A stretch of 64,000 nt of DNA from Ocypus olens (taxonomy: Eukaryota > Arthropoda > Insecta > Coleoptera > Staphylinidae). The notes below the pieces were generated by a model. That model was not told where the DNA came from. It did not search any database and saw only the letters and a list, made by a program, of their open reading frames with translations. Both the position numbers and the translations under genes were made by a program. Of this stretch, positions 48,101 to 62,139 are shown in pieces. How positions within the stretch are numbered: the first letter of the stretch is position 1; each line of letters starts with the position of its first letter. The stretch is from contig OU343058.1 in the NCBI GenBank assembly GCA_910593695.2, positions 32,181,689-32,245,688 on the forward strand, given 5' to 3'.

Positions 48101-51100
48101 TTGCTTGTCTCAGTTTCTGTAAGTCTCACAAATAATTTTTATAACAAAAAAGTGTTCAGAATGTGATTCTGGACTCGAAAAAAAACGAAAATTATTTTTT
48201 GAAGAAAAATTAAATTTAATCGTTTTTAGGCGTTTCCAGCAGTTGTCCGAACGATTTACATCAAAAGAAATTTTGCTTGTCTCAGTTTCTGTAAGTCTCA
48301 CAAATAATTTTTATAACAAAATAGTTTTCAGAATGTGATTCTGGACTCGAAAAAAAACGAAAATAAATTTTTGAAGAAAAATTAAATTTAATCGATTTTC
48401 GGCGTTTCCAGCATTTGTCCGAAGGATTTACATCAAAAGAAATTTTGCTTGTCTTAGTTTCTGTAAGTCTCACAAATAATTTTTATAACAAAAAAGTGTT
48501 TAGAATGTGATTCGGGACTCGAAAAAAAACGAAAATTATTTTTTGAAGAAAAATTTAATTTAATCGTTTTTCGGCGTTTCCAGCAGTTGTCCGAACGATT
48601 TACATCAAAAGAAATTTTGCTTGTCTTAATTTCTGTAAGTCTCACAAATAATTTTTATAACAAAATAGTGTTCAGAATGTGATTCTGGACTCGAAAAAAA
48701 CGAAAATAAATTTTTGAAGAAAAATTAAATTTATTCGTTTTTCGGCGTTTCCAGCAGTTGTCCGAACGATTTACATCAAAAGAAATTTTGATTGTCTCAG
48801 TTTCTGTAAGTCTCACAAATATATTTTATAACAAAATAGTGTTCAGAATGTGATTCTGGACTCGAAAAAAACGAAAATAAATTTTTGAAGAAAAATTAAA
48901 TTTAATCGATTTTCGGCGTTTCCAGCAGTTGTCCGAACGATTTACATCAAAAGAAATTTTGCTTGTCTTAGTTTCTGTAAGTCTCACAAATAATTTTTAT
49001 AACAAAAAAGTGTTCAGAATGTGATTCTGGACTCGAAAAAAAACGAAAATTATTTTTTGAAAATATAAATTTAATCGTTTTCAGTTTCTGTAAGTCTCAC
49101 AAATAATTTTTAAAACCAAATAGTGTTCAGAATGGGATTCTAGACTCGAAAAAAAACGAAAATAAATTTTTGAAGAAAAATTAAATTTATTCGTTTATCG
49201 GCGTTTCCAGCAGTTGTCCGAACGATTTACATCAAAAGAACTTTTGCTTGTCTCAGTTTCTGTAAGTCTCACAAATATATTTTATAACAAAATAGTGTTC
49301 AGAATGTGATTCTGGACTCGAAAAAAAACGAAAATAAATTTTTGAAGAAAAATTAAATTTAATCGTTTTTCGGCGTTTCCAGCAGTTGTCCGAACGATTT
49401 ACACCAAAAGAAATTTTGCTTGTTTCAATATCTGAAAGTCTCACAAATAATTTTTATAACAAAATAGTGTTCAGAATGGGATTCAAGACTCGAAAAAAAA
49501 CGAAAATAAATTTTTGAAGAAAAATTAAATTTAATCGTTTTTCGGCGTTTCCAGCAGTTGTCCGAACGATTTACATCAAAAGAAATTTTGCTTGTCTCAG
49601 TTTCTGTAAGTCTCACAAATAATTTTTATAACAAAATAGTGTTCAGAATGTGATTCTGGACTCAAAAAAAAACGAAAATAAATTTTTGAAGAAAAATTAA
49701 ATTTAATCGATTTTCGGCGTTTCCAGCAGTTGTCCGAACGATTTACATCAAAAGAAATTTTGCTTGTCTTAGTTTCTGTAAGTCTCACAAATAATTTTTT
49801 TTTCTGGACTCGAAAAAAAACGAAAATAAATTTTTGAAGAAAAATTAAATTTATTCGTTTTTCGGCGTTTCCGGCAGTTGTCCGAACGATTTACATCAAA
49901 AGAAATTTTGATTGTCTCAGTTTCTGTAAGTCTCACAAATAATTTTTATAACAAAATAGTGTTCAAAATGGGATTCAAGACTCGAAAAATAACGAAAATA
50001 AATTTTTGAAGAAAAATTAAATTTAATCGTTTTTCGGCGTTTCCAGCAGTTGTCCGAACGATTTACATCAAAAGAAATTTTGCTTGTCTCAGTTTCTGTA
50101 AGTCTCACAAATAATTTTTATAACAAAATAGTGTTCAAAATGGGATTCAAGACTCGAAAAAGCGAAAATAAATTTTTGAAGAAAAATTAAATTTAATCGA
50201 TTTTCGGCGTTTCCAGCAGTTGTCCGAACGATTTACATCAAAAGAAATTTTGCTTGTCTTAGTTTCTGTAAGTCTCACAAATAATTTTTATAACAAAAAA
50301 GTGTTCAGAATGTGATTCTGGACTCGAAAAAAAACGAAAATTATTTTTTGAAGAAAATATAAATTTAATCGTTTTCAGTTTCTGTAAGTCTCACAAATAA
50401 TTTTTATAACAAAATAGTGTTCAGAATGTGATTCTGGACTAGAAAAAAAACAAAAATAAATTTTTGAAGAAAAATTAAATTTAATCGTTTTTCGGCGTTT
50501 CCTGCAGTTGTCCGAACGATTTACACCAAAAGAAATTTTGCTTGTCTCAATTTCTGTAAGTCTCACAAACAATTTTTATAACAAAATAGTGTTCAGAATG
50601 TGATTATGGACTCGAAAAGAAACGAAAATAAATTTTTGAAGAAAAATTAAATTTAATCGTTTTTTGGCGTTTCCAGCAGTTGTCCGAACGATTTACACCA
50701 AAAGAAATTTTGCTTGTTTCAATTTCTGTAAGTCTCACAAATAATTTTTATAACAAAATAGTGTTCAGAATGTGATTCTGGACTCGAAAAAAACGAAAAT
50801 AAATTTTTGAAGAAAAATTAAATTTAATCGATTTTCGGCGTTTCCAGCAGTTGTCCGAACGATTTACATCAAAAGAAATTTTGCTTGTCTTAGTTTCTGT
50901 AAGTCTCACAAATAATTTTTTTTTCTGGACTCGAAAAAAAACGAAAATAAATTTTTGAAGAAAAATTAAATTTAATCGTTTTTCGGCGTTTCCAGCAGTT
51001 GTCCGAACGATTTACATCAAAAGAAATTTTGCTTGTCTCAGTTTCTGTAAGTCTCACAAATAATTTTTATAACAAAAAAGTGTTCAGAATGTGATTCTGG

Positions 51101-53159
51101 ACTCGAAAAAAAACGAAAATTATTTTTTGAAGAAAAATTAAATTTAATCGTTTTTAGGCGTTTCCAGCAGTTGTCCGAACGATTTACATCAAAAGAAATT
51201 TTGCTTGTCTCAGTTTCTGTAAGTCTCATAAATAATTTTTAAACAAAATAGTTTTCAGAATGTGATTCTGGACTCGAAAAAAAACGAAAATAAATTTTTG
51301 AAGAAAAATTAAATTTAATCGATTTTCGGCGTTTCCAGCAGTTGTCCGAAGGATTTACATCAAAAGAAATTTTGCTTGTCTTAGTTTCTGTAAGTCTCAC
51401 AAATAATTTTTATAACAAAAAAGTGTTTAGAATGTGATTCTGGACTCGAAAAAAAACGAAAATTATTTTTTGAAGAAAAATTTAATTTAATCGTTTTTCG
51501 GCGTTTCCAGCAGTTGTCCGAACGATTTACATCAAAAGAAATTTTGCTTGTCTCAGTTTCTGTAAGTCTCACAAATAATTTTTATAACAAAATAGTTTTC
51601 AGAATGTGATTCTGGACTCGAAAAAAAACGAAAATAAATTTTTGAATAAAAATTAAATTTAATCGTTTTTCGGCGTTTCCAGCAGTTGTCCGAACGATTT
51701 ACATCAAAAGAAATTTTGCTTGTCTCAGTTTCTGTAAGTCTCACAAATAATTTTTATAACAAAATAGTGTTCAGAATGTGATTCTGGACTCGAAAAAAAA
51801 CGAAAATAAATTTTTGAAGAAAAATTAAATTTAATCGTTTTTCGGCGTTTCCAGCAGTTGTCCGAACGATTTACACCTAAAGAAATTTTGCTTGTCTTAG
51901 TTTCTGTAGGTCTCACAAATAATTTTTATAACAAAAAAGTGTTCAGAATGTGATTCTGAACTCGAAAAAAAACGAAAATAATTTTTTGAAGAAAATATAA
52001 ATTTAATCGTTTTCAGTTTCTGTAAGTCTCACAAATAATTGTTAAAACCAAATAGTGTTCAGAATGGGATTCTAGACTCGAAAAAAAACGAAAATAAATT
52101 TTTGAAGAAAAATTAAATTTATTCGTTTTTCGGCGTTTCCAGCAGTTGTCCGAACGATTTACATCAAAAGAAATTTTGCTTGTCTCAGTTTCTGTAAGTC
52201 TCACAAATAATTTTTATAACAAAAAAGTGTTCAGAATGTGATTCTGGACTCGAAAAAAAACGAAAATTATTTTTTGAAGAAAAATTAAATTTAACGTTTT
52301 TAGGCGTTTCCAGCAGTTGTCCGAACGATTTACATCAAAAGAAATTTTGCTTGTCTCAGTTTCTGTAAGTCTCACAAATAATTTTTATAACAAAATAGTT
52401 TTCAGAATGTGATTCTGGACTCGAAAAAAAACGAAAATAAATTTTTGAAGAAAAATTAAATTTAATCGATTTTCGGCGTTTCCAGCAGTTGTCCGAAGGA
52501 TTTACATCAAAAGAAATTTTGCTTGTCTTAGTTTCTGTAAGTCTCACAAATAATTTTTATAACAAAAAAGTGTTTAGAATGTGATTCTGGACTCGAAAAA
52601 AAACGAAAATTATTTTTTGAAGAAAAATTTAATTTAATCGTTTTTCGGCGTTTTCAGCAGTTGTCCGAACGATTTACATCAAAAGAAATTTTGCTTGTCT
52701 GAGTTTCTGTAAGTCTCACAAATAATTTTTATAACAAAATAGTTTTCAGAATGTGATTCTGGACTCGAAAAAAAACGAAAATAAATTTTTGAAGAAAAAT
52801 TAAATTTAATCGTTTTTCGGCGTTTCCAGCAGTTGTCCGAACGATTTACACCAAAAGAAATTTTGCTTGTCTTAGTTTCTGTAGGTCTCACAAATAATTT
52901 TTATAACAAAAAAGTGTTCAGAATGTGATTCTTAACTCGAAAAAAAACGAAAATAATTTTTTGAAGAAAATATAAATTTAATCGTTTTCAGTTTCTGTAA
53001 GTCTCACAAATAATTGTTAAAACCAAATAGTGTTCAGAATGGGATTCTAGACTCGAAAAAAAACGAAAATAAATTTTTGAAGAAAAATTAAATTTATTCG
53101 TTTTTCGGCGTTTCCAGCAGTTGTCCGAACGATTTACATCAAAAGAAATTTTGCTTGTC
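45172..53159. repeat. 7,988-bp tandem block, first copy
   Basis: It begins with the SS monomer at 45,172; the second copy begins with the SS monomer at 53,160. Monomers from 45,249 to 52,204 recur exactly 7,988 bp later (7,989 after about 58,640, where one T is added in a T-run). Shared rare changes include ATTCGGGACTCG (48,511/56,499), CAGCATTTGTCC (48,411/56,399) and CTCATAAATAATTTTTAAAC (51,226/59,215). The last 0.97 kb of this copy (52,185-53,159) instead matches 39,943-40,917, shift 12,242. Confidence 0.9.
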
Positions 53160-56100
53160 TCAGTTTCTGTAAGTCTCACAAATAATTTTTATAACAAAAT
53201 ATAAAAGAAAATATAAATTTAAAAATTTAATCGTTTTCAGTTTCTGTAAGTCTCAAAAATAATTTTTAAAACCAAATAGTGTTCAGAATGGGATTCTAGA
53301 CTCGAAAAAAAACGAAAATAAATTTTTGAAGAAAAATTAAATTTATTCGTTTTTCGGCGTTTCCAGCAGTTGTCCGAACGATTTACATCAAAAGAAATTT
53401 TGCTTGTCTCAGTTTCTGTAAGTCTCACAAATAATTTTTATAACAAAATAGTTTTCAGAATGTGATTCTGGACTCGAAAAAAAACGAAAATAAATTTTTG
53501 AAGAAAAATTAAATTTAATCGATTTTCGGCGTTTCCAGCAGTTGTCCGAAGGATTTACATCAAAAGAAATTTTGCTTGTCTCAGTTTCTGTAAGTCTCAC
53601 AAATAATTTTTATAACAAAATAGTGTTCAAAATGGGATTCAAGACTCGAAAAAAAACGAAAATAAATTTTTGAAGAAAAATTAAATTTAATCGTTTTTCG
53701 GCGTTTTAGCAGTTGTCCGAACGATTTACATCAAAAGAAATTTTGCTTGTCTCAGTTTCTGTAAGTCTCACAAATAATTTTTATAACAAAAAAGTGTTCA
53801 GAATGTGATTCTGGACTCGAAAAAAAACGAAAATTATTTTTTGAAGAAAAATTAAATTTAATCGTTTTTAGGCGTTTCCAGCAGTTGTCCGAACGATTTA
53901 CATCAAAAGAAATTTTGCTTGTCTCAGTTTCTGTAAGTCTCACAAATAATTTTTATAACAAAATAGTTTTCAGAATGTGATTCTGGACTCGAAAAAAAAC
54001 GAAAATAAATTTTTGAAGAAAAATTAAATTTAATCGATTTTCGGCGTTTCCAGCAGTTGTCCGAAGGATTTACATCAAAAGAAATTTTGCTTGTCTTAGT
54101 TTCTGTAAGTCTCACATATAATTTTTATAACAAAAAAGTGTTTAGAATGTGATTCTGGACTCGAAAAAAAACGAAAATTATTTTTTGAAGAAAAATTTAA
54201 TTTAATCGTTTTTCGGCGTTTCCAGCAGTTGTCCGAACGATTTACATCAAAAGAAATTTTGCTTGTCTTAATTTCTGTAAGTCTCACAAATAATTTTTAT
54301 AACAAAAAAGTGTTCAGAATGTGATTCTGGACTCGAAAAAAAACGAAAATTATTTTTTGAAAATATAAATTTAATCGTTTTCAGTTTCTGTAAGTCTCAC
54401 AAATAATTTTTAAAACCAAATAGTGTTCAGAATGGGATTCTAGACTCGAAAAAAAACGAAAATAAATTTTTGAAGAAAAATTAAATTTATTCGTTTATCG
54501 GCGTTTCCAGCAGTTGTCCGAACGATTTACATCAAAAGAAATTTTGCTTGTCTCAGTTTCTGTAAGTCTCACAAATTAATTTTATAACAAAATAGTGTTC
54601 AGAATGTGATTCTGGACTCGAAAAAAAACGAAAATAAATTTTTGAAGAAAAATTAAATTTATTCGTTTTTCGGCGTTTCCAGCAGTTGTCCGAACGATTT
54701 ACATCAAAAGAAATTTTGCTTGTCTCAGTTTCTGTAAGTCTCACAAATAATTTTTATAACAAAATAGTGTTCAGAATGTGATTCTGGACTCAAAAAAAAA
54801 CGAAAATAAATTTTTGAAGAAAAATTAAATTTAATCGATTTTCGGCGTTTCCAGCAGTTGTCCGAACGATTTACATCAAAAGAAATTTTGCTTGTCTTAG
54901 TTTCTGTAAGTCTCACAAATAATTTTTTTTTCTGGACTCGAAAAAAAACGAAAATAAATTTTTGAAGAAAAATTAAATTTATTCGTTTTTCGGCGTTTCC
55001 GGCAGTTGTCCGAACGATTTACATCAAAAGAAATTTTGATTGTCTCAGTTTCTGTAAGTCTCACAAATAATTTTTATAACAAAATAGTGTTCAAAATGGG
55101 ATTCAAGACTCGAAAAATAACGAAAATAAATTTTTGAAGAAAAATTAAATTTAATCGTTTTTCGGCGTTTCCAGCAGTTGTCCGAACGATTTACACCAAA
55201 AGAAATTTTGCTTGTCTTAGTTTCTGTAGGTCTCACAAATAATTTTTATAACAAAAAAGTGTTCAGAATGTGATTCTTAACTCGAAAAAAAACGAAAATA
55301 ATTTTTTGAAGAAAATATAAATTTAATCGTTTTCAGTTTCTGTAAGTCTCACAAATAATTGTTAAAACCAAATAGTGTTCAGAATGGGATTCTAGACTCG
55401 AAAAAAAACGAAAATAAATTTTTGAAGAAAAATTAAATTTATTCGTTTTTCGGCGTTTCCAGCAGTTGTCCGAACGATTTACATCAAAAGAAATTTTGCT
55501 TGTCTCAGTTTCTGTAAGTCTCACAAATAATTTTTATAACAAAATATAAAAGAAAATATAAATTTAAAAATTTAATCGTTTTCAGTTTCTGTAAGTCTCA
55601 AAAATAATTTTTAAAACCAAATAGTGTTCAGAATGGGATTCTAGACTCGAAAAAAAACGAAAATAAATTTTTGAAGAAAAATTAAATTTATTCGTTTTTC
55701 GGCGTTTCCAGCAGTTGTCCGAACGATTTACATCAAAAGAAATTTTGCTTGTCTCAGTTTCTGTAAGTCTCACAAATAATTTTTATAACAAAATAGTTTT
55801 CAGAATGTGATTCTGGACTCGAAAAAAAACGAAAATAAATTTTTGAAGAAAAATTAAATTTAATCGATTTTCGGCGTTTCCAGCAGTTGTCCGAAGGATT
55901 TACATCAAAAGAAATTTTGCTTGTCTCAGTTTCTGTAAGTCTCACAAATAATTTTTATAACAAAATAGTGTTCAAAATGGGATTCAAGACTCGAAAAAAA
56001 ACGAAAATAAATTTTTGAAGAAAAATTAAATTTAATCGTTTTTCGGCGTTTCCAGCAGTTGTCCGAACGATTTACATCAAAAGAAATTTTGCTTGTCTCA

Positions 56101-59100
56101 GTTTCTGTAAGTCTCACAAATAATTTTTATAACAAAAAAGTGTTCAGAATGTGATTCTGGACTCGAAAAAAAACGAAAATTATTTTTTGAAGAAAAATTA
56201 AATTTAATCGTTTTTAGGCGTTTCCAGCAGTTGTCCGAACGATTTACATCAAAAGAAATTTTGCTTGTCTCAGTTTCTGTAAGTCTCACAAATAATTTTT
56301 ATAACAAAATAGTTTTCAGAATGTGATTCTGGACTCGAAAAAAAACGAAAATAAATTTTTGAAGAAAAATTAAATTTAATCGATTTTCGGCGTTTCCAGC
56401 ATTTGTCCGAAGGATTTACATCAAAAGAAATTTTGCTTGTCTTAGTTTCTGTAAGTCTCACAAATAATTTTTATAACAAAAAAGTGTTTAGAATGTGATT
56501 CGGGACTCGAAAAAAAACGAAAATTATTTTTTGAAGAAAAATTTAATTTAATCGTTTTTCGGCGTTTCCAGCAGTTGTCCGAACGATTTACATCAAAAGA
56601 AATTTTGCTTGTCTTAATTTCTGTAAGTCTCACAAATAATTTTTATAACAAAATAGTGTTCAGAATGTGATTCTGGACTCGAAAAAAACGAAAATAAATT
56701 TTTGAAGAAAAATTAAATTTATTCGTTTTTCGGCGTTTCCAGCAGTTGTCCGAACGATTTACATCAAAAGAAATTTTGATTGTCTCAGTTTCTGTAAGTC
56801 TCACAAATATATTTTATAACAAAATAGTGTTCAGAATGTGATTCTGGACTCGAAAAAAACGAAAATAAATTTTTGAAGAAAAATTAAATTTAATCGATTT
56901 TCGGCGTTTCCAGCAGTTGTCCGAACGATTTACATCAAAAGAAATTTTGCTTGTCTTAGTTTCTGTAAGTCTCACAAATAATTTTTATAACAAAAAAGTG
57001 TTCAGAATGTGATTCTGGACTCGAAAAAAAACGAAAATTATTTTTTGAAAATATAAATTTAATCGTTTTCAGTTTCTGTAAGTCTCACAAATAATTTTTA
57101 AAACCAAATAGTGTTCAGAATGGGATTCTAGACTCGAAAAAAAACGAAAATAAATTTTTGAAGAAAAATTAAATTTATTCGTTTATCGGCGTTTCCAGCA
57201 GTTGTCCGAACGATTTACATCAAAAGAACTTTTGCTTGTCTCAGTTTCTGTAAGTCTCACAAATATATTTTATAACAAAATAGTGTTCAGAATGTGATTC
57301 TGGACTCGAAAAAAAACGAAAATAAATTTTTGAAGAAAAATTAAATTTATTCGTTTTTCGGCGTTTCCAGCAGTTGTCCGAACGATTTACACCAAAAGAA
57401 ATTTTGCTTGTTTCAATATCTGAAAGTCTCACAAATAATTTTTATAACAAAATAGTGTTCAGAATGGGATTCAAGACTCGAAAAAAAACGAAAATAAATT
57501 TTTGAAGAAAAATTAAATTTAATCGTTTTTCGGCGTTTCCAGCAGTTGTCCGAACGATTTACATCAAAAGAAATTTTGCTTGTCTCAGTTTCTGTAAGTC
57601 TCACAAATAATTTTTATAACAAAATAGTGTTCAGAATGTGATTCTGGACTCAAAAAAAAACGAAAATAAATTTTTGAAGAAAAATTAAATTTAATCGATT
57701 TTCGGCGTTTCCAGCAGTTGTCCGAACGATTTACATCAAAAGAAATTTTGCTTGTCTTAGTTTCTGTAAGTCTCACAAATAATTTTTTTTTCTGGACTCG
57801 AAAAAAAACGAAAATAAATTTTTGAAGAAAAATTAAATTTATTCGTTTTTCGGCGTTTCCGGCAGTTGTCCGAACGATTTACATCAAAAGAAATTTTGAT
57901 TGTCTCAGTTTCTGTAAGTCTCACAAATAATTTTTATAACAAAATAGTGTTCAAAATGGGATTCAAGACTCGAAAAATAACGAAAATAAATTTTTGAAGA
58001 AAAATTAAATTTAATCGTTTTTCGGCGTTTCCAGCAGTTGTCCGAACGATTTACATCAAAAGAAATTTTGCTTGTCTCAGTTTCTGTAAGTCTCACAAAT
58101 AATTTTTATAACAAAATAGTGTTCAAAATGGGATTCAAGACTCGAAAAAGCGAAAATAAATTTTTGAAGAAAAATTAAATTTAATCGATTTTCGGCGTTT
58201 CCAGCAGTTGTCCGAACGATTTACATCAAAAGAAATTTTGCTTGTCTTAGTTTCTGTAAGTCTCACAAATAATTTTTATAACAAAAAAGTGTTCAGAATG
58301 TGATTCTGGACTCGAAAAAAAACGAAAATTATTTTTTGAAGAAAATATAAATTTAATCGTTTTCAGTTTCTGTAAGTCTCACAAATAATTTTTATAACAA
58401 AATAGTGTTCAGAATGTGATTCTGGACTAGAAAAAAAACAAAAATAAATTTTTGAAGAAAAATTAAATTTAATCGTTTTTCGGCGTTTCCTGCAGTTGTC
58501 CGAACGATTTACACCAAAAGAAATTTTGCTTGTCTCAATTTCTGTAAGTCTCACAAACAATTTTTATAACAAAATAGTGTTCAGAATGTGATTATGGACT
58601 CGAAAAGAAACGAAAATAAATTTTTGAAGAAAAATTAAATTTAATCGTTTTTTTGGCGTTTCCAGCAGTTGTCCGAACGATTTACACCAAAAGAAATTTT
58701 GCTTGTTTCAATTTCTGTAAGTCTCACAAATAATTTTTATAACAAAATAGTGTTCAGAATGTGATTCTGGACTCGAAAAAAACGAAAATAAATTTTTGAA
58801 GAAAAATTAAATTTAATCGATTTTCGGCGTTTCCAGCAGTTGTCCGAACGATTTACATCAAAAGAAATTTTGCTTGTCTTAGTTTCTGTAAGTCTCACAA
58901 ATAATTTTTTTTTCTGGACTCGAAAAAAAACGAAAATAAATTTTTGAAGAAAAATTAAATTTAATCGTTTTTCGGCGTTTCCAGCAGTTGTCCGAACGAT
59001 TTACATCAAAAGAAATTTTGCTTGTCTCAGTTTCTGTAAGTCTCACAAATAATTTTTATAACAAAAAAGTGTTCAGAATGTGATTCTGGACTCGAAAAAA

Positions 59101-60190
59101 AACGAAAATTATTTTTTGAAGAAAAATTAAATTTAATCGTTTTTAGGCGTTTCCAGCAGTTGTCCGAACGATTTACATCAAAAGAAATTTTGCTTGTCTC
59201 AGTTTCTGTAAGTCTCATAAATAATTTTTAAACAAAATAGTTTTCAGAATGTGATTCTGGACTCGAAAAAAAACGAAAATAAATTTTTGAAGAAAAATTA
59301 AATTTAATCGATTTTCGGCGTTTCCAGCAGTTGTCCGAAGGATTTACATCAAAAGAAATTTTGCTTGTCTTAGTTTCTGTAAGTCTCACAAATAATTTTT
59401 ATAACAAAAAAGTGTTTAGAATGTGATTCTGGACTCGAAAAAAAACGAAAATTATTTTTTGAAGAAAAATTTAATTTAATCGTTTTTCGGCGTTTCCAGC
59501 AGTTGTCCGAACGATTTACATCAAAAGAAATTTTGCTTGTCTCAGTTTCTGTAAGTCTCACAAATAATTTTTATAACAAAATAGTTTTCAGAATGTGATT
59601 CTGGACTCGAAAAAAAACGAAAATAAATTTTTGAAGAAAAATTAAATTTAATCGTTTTTCGGCGTTTCCAGCAGTTGTCCGAACGATTTACATCAAAAGA
59701 AATTTTGCTTGTCTCAGTTTCTGTAAGTCTCACAAATAATTTTTATAACAAAATAGTGTTCAGAATGTGATTCTGGACTCGAAAAAAAACGAAAATAAAT
59801 TTTTGAAGAAAAATTAAATTTAATCGTTTTTCGGCGTTTCCAGCAGTTGTCCGAACGATTTACACCTAAAGAAATTTTGCTTGTCTTAGTTTCTGTAGGT
59901 CTCACAAATAATTTTTATAACAAAAAAGTGTTCAGAATGTGATTCTGAACTCGAAAAAAAACGAAAATTATTTTTTGAAGAAAATATAAATTTAATCGTT
60001 TTCAGTTTCTGTAAGTCTCACAAATAATTGTTAAAACCAAATAGTGTTCAGAATGGGATTCTAGACTCGAAAAAAAACGAAAATAAATTTTTGAAGAAAA
60101 ATTAAATTTATTCGTTTTTCGGCGTTTCCAGCAGTTGTCCGAACGATTTACATCAAAAGAAATTTTGCTTGTCTCAGTTTCTGTAAGTCT
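53160..60190. repeat. 7,988-bp tandem block, second copy
   Basis: It agrees with 45,172-52,202 over about 7 kb. The match stops inside the monomer after 60,174, where an SS unit follows in place of the AAAAAGTGTTCAG monomer of copy 1. The first 4.1 kb also match 40,918-44,99x at 12,242 bp, the sum of the 4,254 and 7,988 shifts, so the blocks were copied in two rounds. Confidence 0.9.
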
Positions 60191-60424
60191 CACAAATAAT
60201 TTTTATAACAAAATATAAAAGAAAATATAAATTTAAAAATTTAATCGTTTTCAGTTTCTGTAAGTCTCAAAAATAATTTTTAAAACCAAATAGTGTTCAG
60301 AATGGGATTCTAGACTCGAAAAAAAACGAAAATAAATTTTTGAAGAAAAATTAAATTTATTCGTTTTTCGGCGTTTCCAGCAGTTGTCCGAACGATTTAC
60401 ATCTAAAGAAATTTTGCTTGTCTC

Positions 60425-61347
60425 AGTTTCTGTAAGTCTCACAAATATACTTTATAACAAAATAGTGTTCAGAATGTATTTCTGGACTCGAAAAAAAACG
60501 AAAATAATTTTTTGAAGAAAATATAAATTTAATCGTTTTCAGTTTCTGTAAGTCTCACAAATAATTTATAAAACCAAATAGTGTTCAGAATGGGATTCTA
60601 GACTCGAAAAAAACGAAAATAAATATTTGAAGAAAAATTAAATTTATTCGTTTCTCGGCGTTTCCAGCAGTTGTCCGAACGATTTACATCAAAAGAAATT
60701 TTGCTTGTCTCAGTTTCTGTAAGTCTCACAAATAATTTTTATAACAAAATAGTGTTCAAAATGGGATTCAAGACTCGAAAAAAAACGAAAATAAATTTTT
60801 GAAGAAAAATTAAATTTAATCGTTTTTCGGCGTTTCCAGCAGTTGTCCGAACGATTTACATCAAAAGAAATTTTGCTTGTCTCAGTTTCTGTAAGTCTCA
60901 CAAATATACTTTATAACAAAATAGTGTTCAGAATGTGATTCTGGACTCGAAAAAAAACGAAAATAATTTTTTGAAGAAAATATAAATTTAATCGTTTTCA
61001 GTTTCTGTAAGTCTCACAAATAATTTATAAAACCAAATAGTGTTCAGAATGGGATTCTAGACTCGAAAAAAACGAAAATAAATATTTGAAGAAAAATTAA
61101 ATTTATTCGTTTCTCGGCGTTTCCAGCAGTTGTCCGAACGATTTACATCAAAAGAAATTTTGCTTGTCTCAGTTTCTGTAAGTCTCACAAATATATTTTA
61201 AAACAAAATAGTGTTCAAAATGGGATTCAAGACTCGAAAAAAAACGAAAATAAATTTTTGAAGAAAAATTAAATTTAATCGTTTTTCGGCGTTTCCAGCA
61301 GTTGTCCGAACGATTTACATCAAAAGAAATTTTGCTTGTCTCAGTTT
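60425..61347. repeat. 459-bp trimer (S, L', L) duplicated in tandem
   Basis: CAAATATACTTTATAAC recurs at about 60,442 and 60,901 and S joints at 60534 and 60993, 459 bp apart. Each is followed by the AATATTTG and GTTTCTCGG L' monomer and by a GTTCAAAATGGGATTCAAGAC L. The second trimer ends with CAAATATATTTTAAAAC near 61,190, a private change. Confidence 0.75.
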
Positions 61348-62139
61348 CTGTAAGTCTCACAAATAATTTTTATAACAAAAAAGTGTTCAGAATGTGATTC
61401 TGGACTCGAAAAAAAACGAAAATTATTTTTTGAAGAAAAATTAAATTTAATCGTTTTTAGGCGTTTCCAGCAGTTGTCCGAACGATTTACATCAAAAGAA
61501 ATTTTGCTTGTCTCAATTTCTGTAAGTCTCACAAATAATTTTTATAACAAAATAGTGTTCAGAATGTGATTCTGGACTCGAAAAAAACGAAAATAAATTT
61601 TTGAAGAAAAATTAAATTTAATCGTTTTTCGGCGTTTCCAGCAGTTGTCCGAACGATTTACATCAAAAGAAATTTTGCTTGTCTCAGTTTCTGTAAGTCT
61701 CACAAATATATTTTATAACAAAATAGTGTTCAGAATGTGATTCTGGACTCGAAAAAAAACGAAAATAAATTTTTGAAGAAAAATTAAATTTAATCGTTTT
61801 TCGGCGTTTCCAGCAGTTGTCCGAACGATTTACATCAAAAGAAATTTTGCTTGTCTCAGTTTCTGTAAGTCTCACAAATAATTTTTATAACAAAATAGTG
61901 TTCAGAATGTGATTCTGGACTCGAAAAAAAACGAAAATAAATTTTTGAAGAAAAATTAAATTTAATCGTTTTTCGGCGTTTCCAGCAGTTGTCCGAACGA
62001 TTTACACCAAAAGAAATTTTGCTTGTCTTAGTTTCTGTAAGTCTCACAAATAATTTTTATAACAAAAAAGTGTTCAGAATGTGATTCTGAACTCGAAAAA
62101 AAAACGAAAATAATTTTTTGAAGAAAATATAAATTTAAT

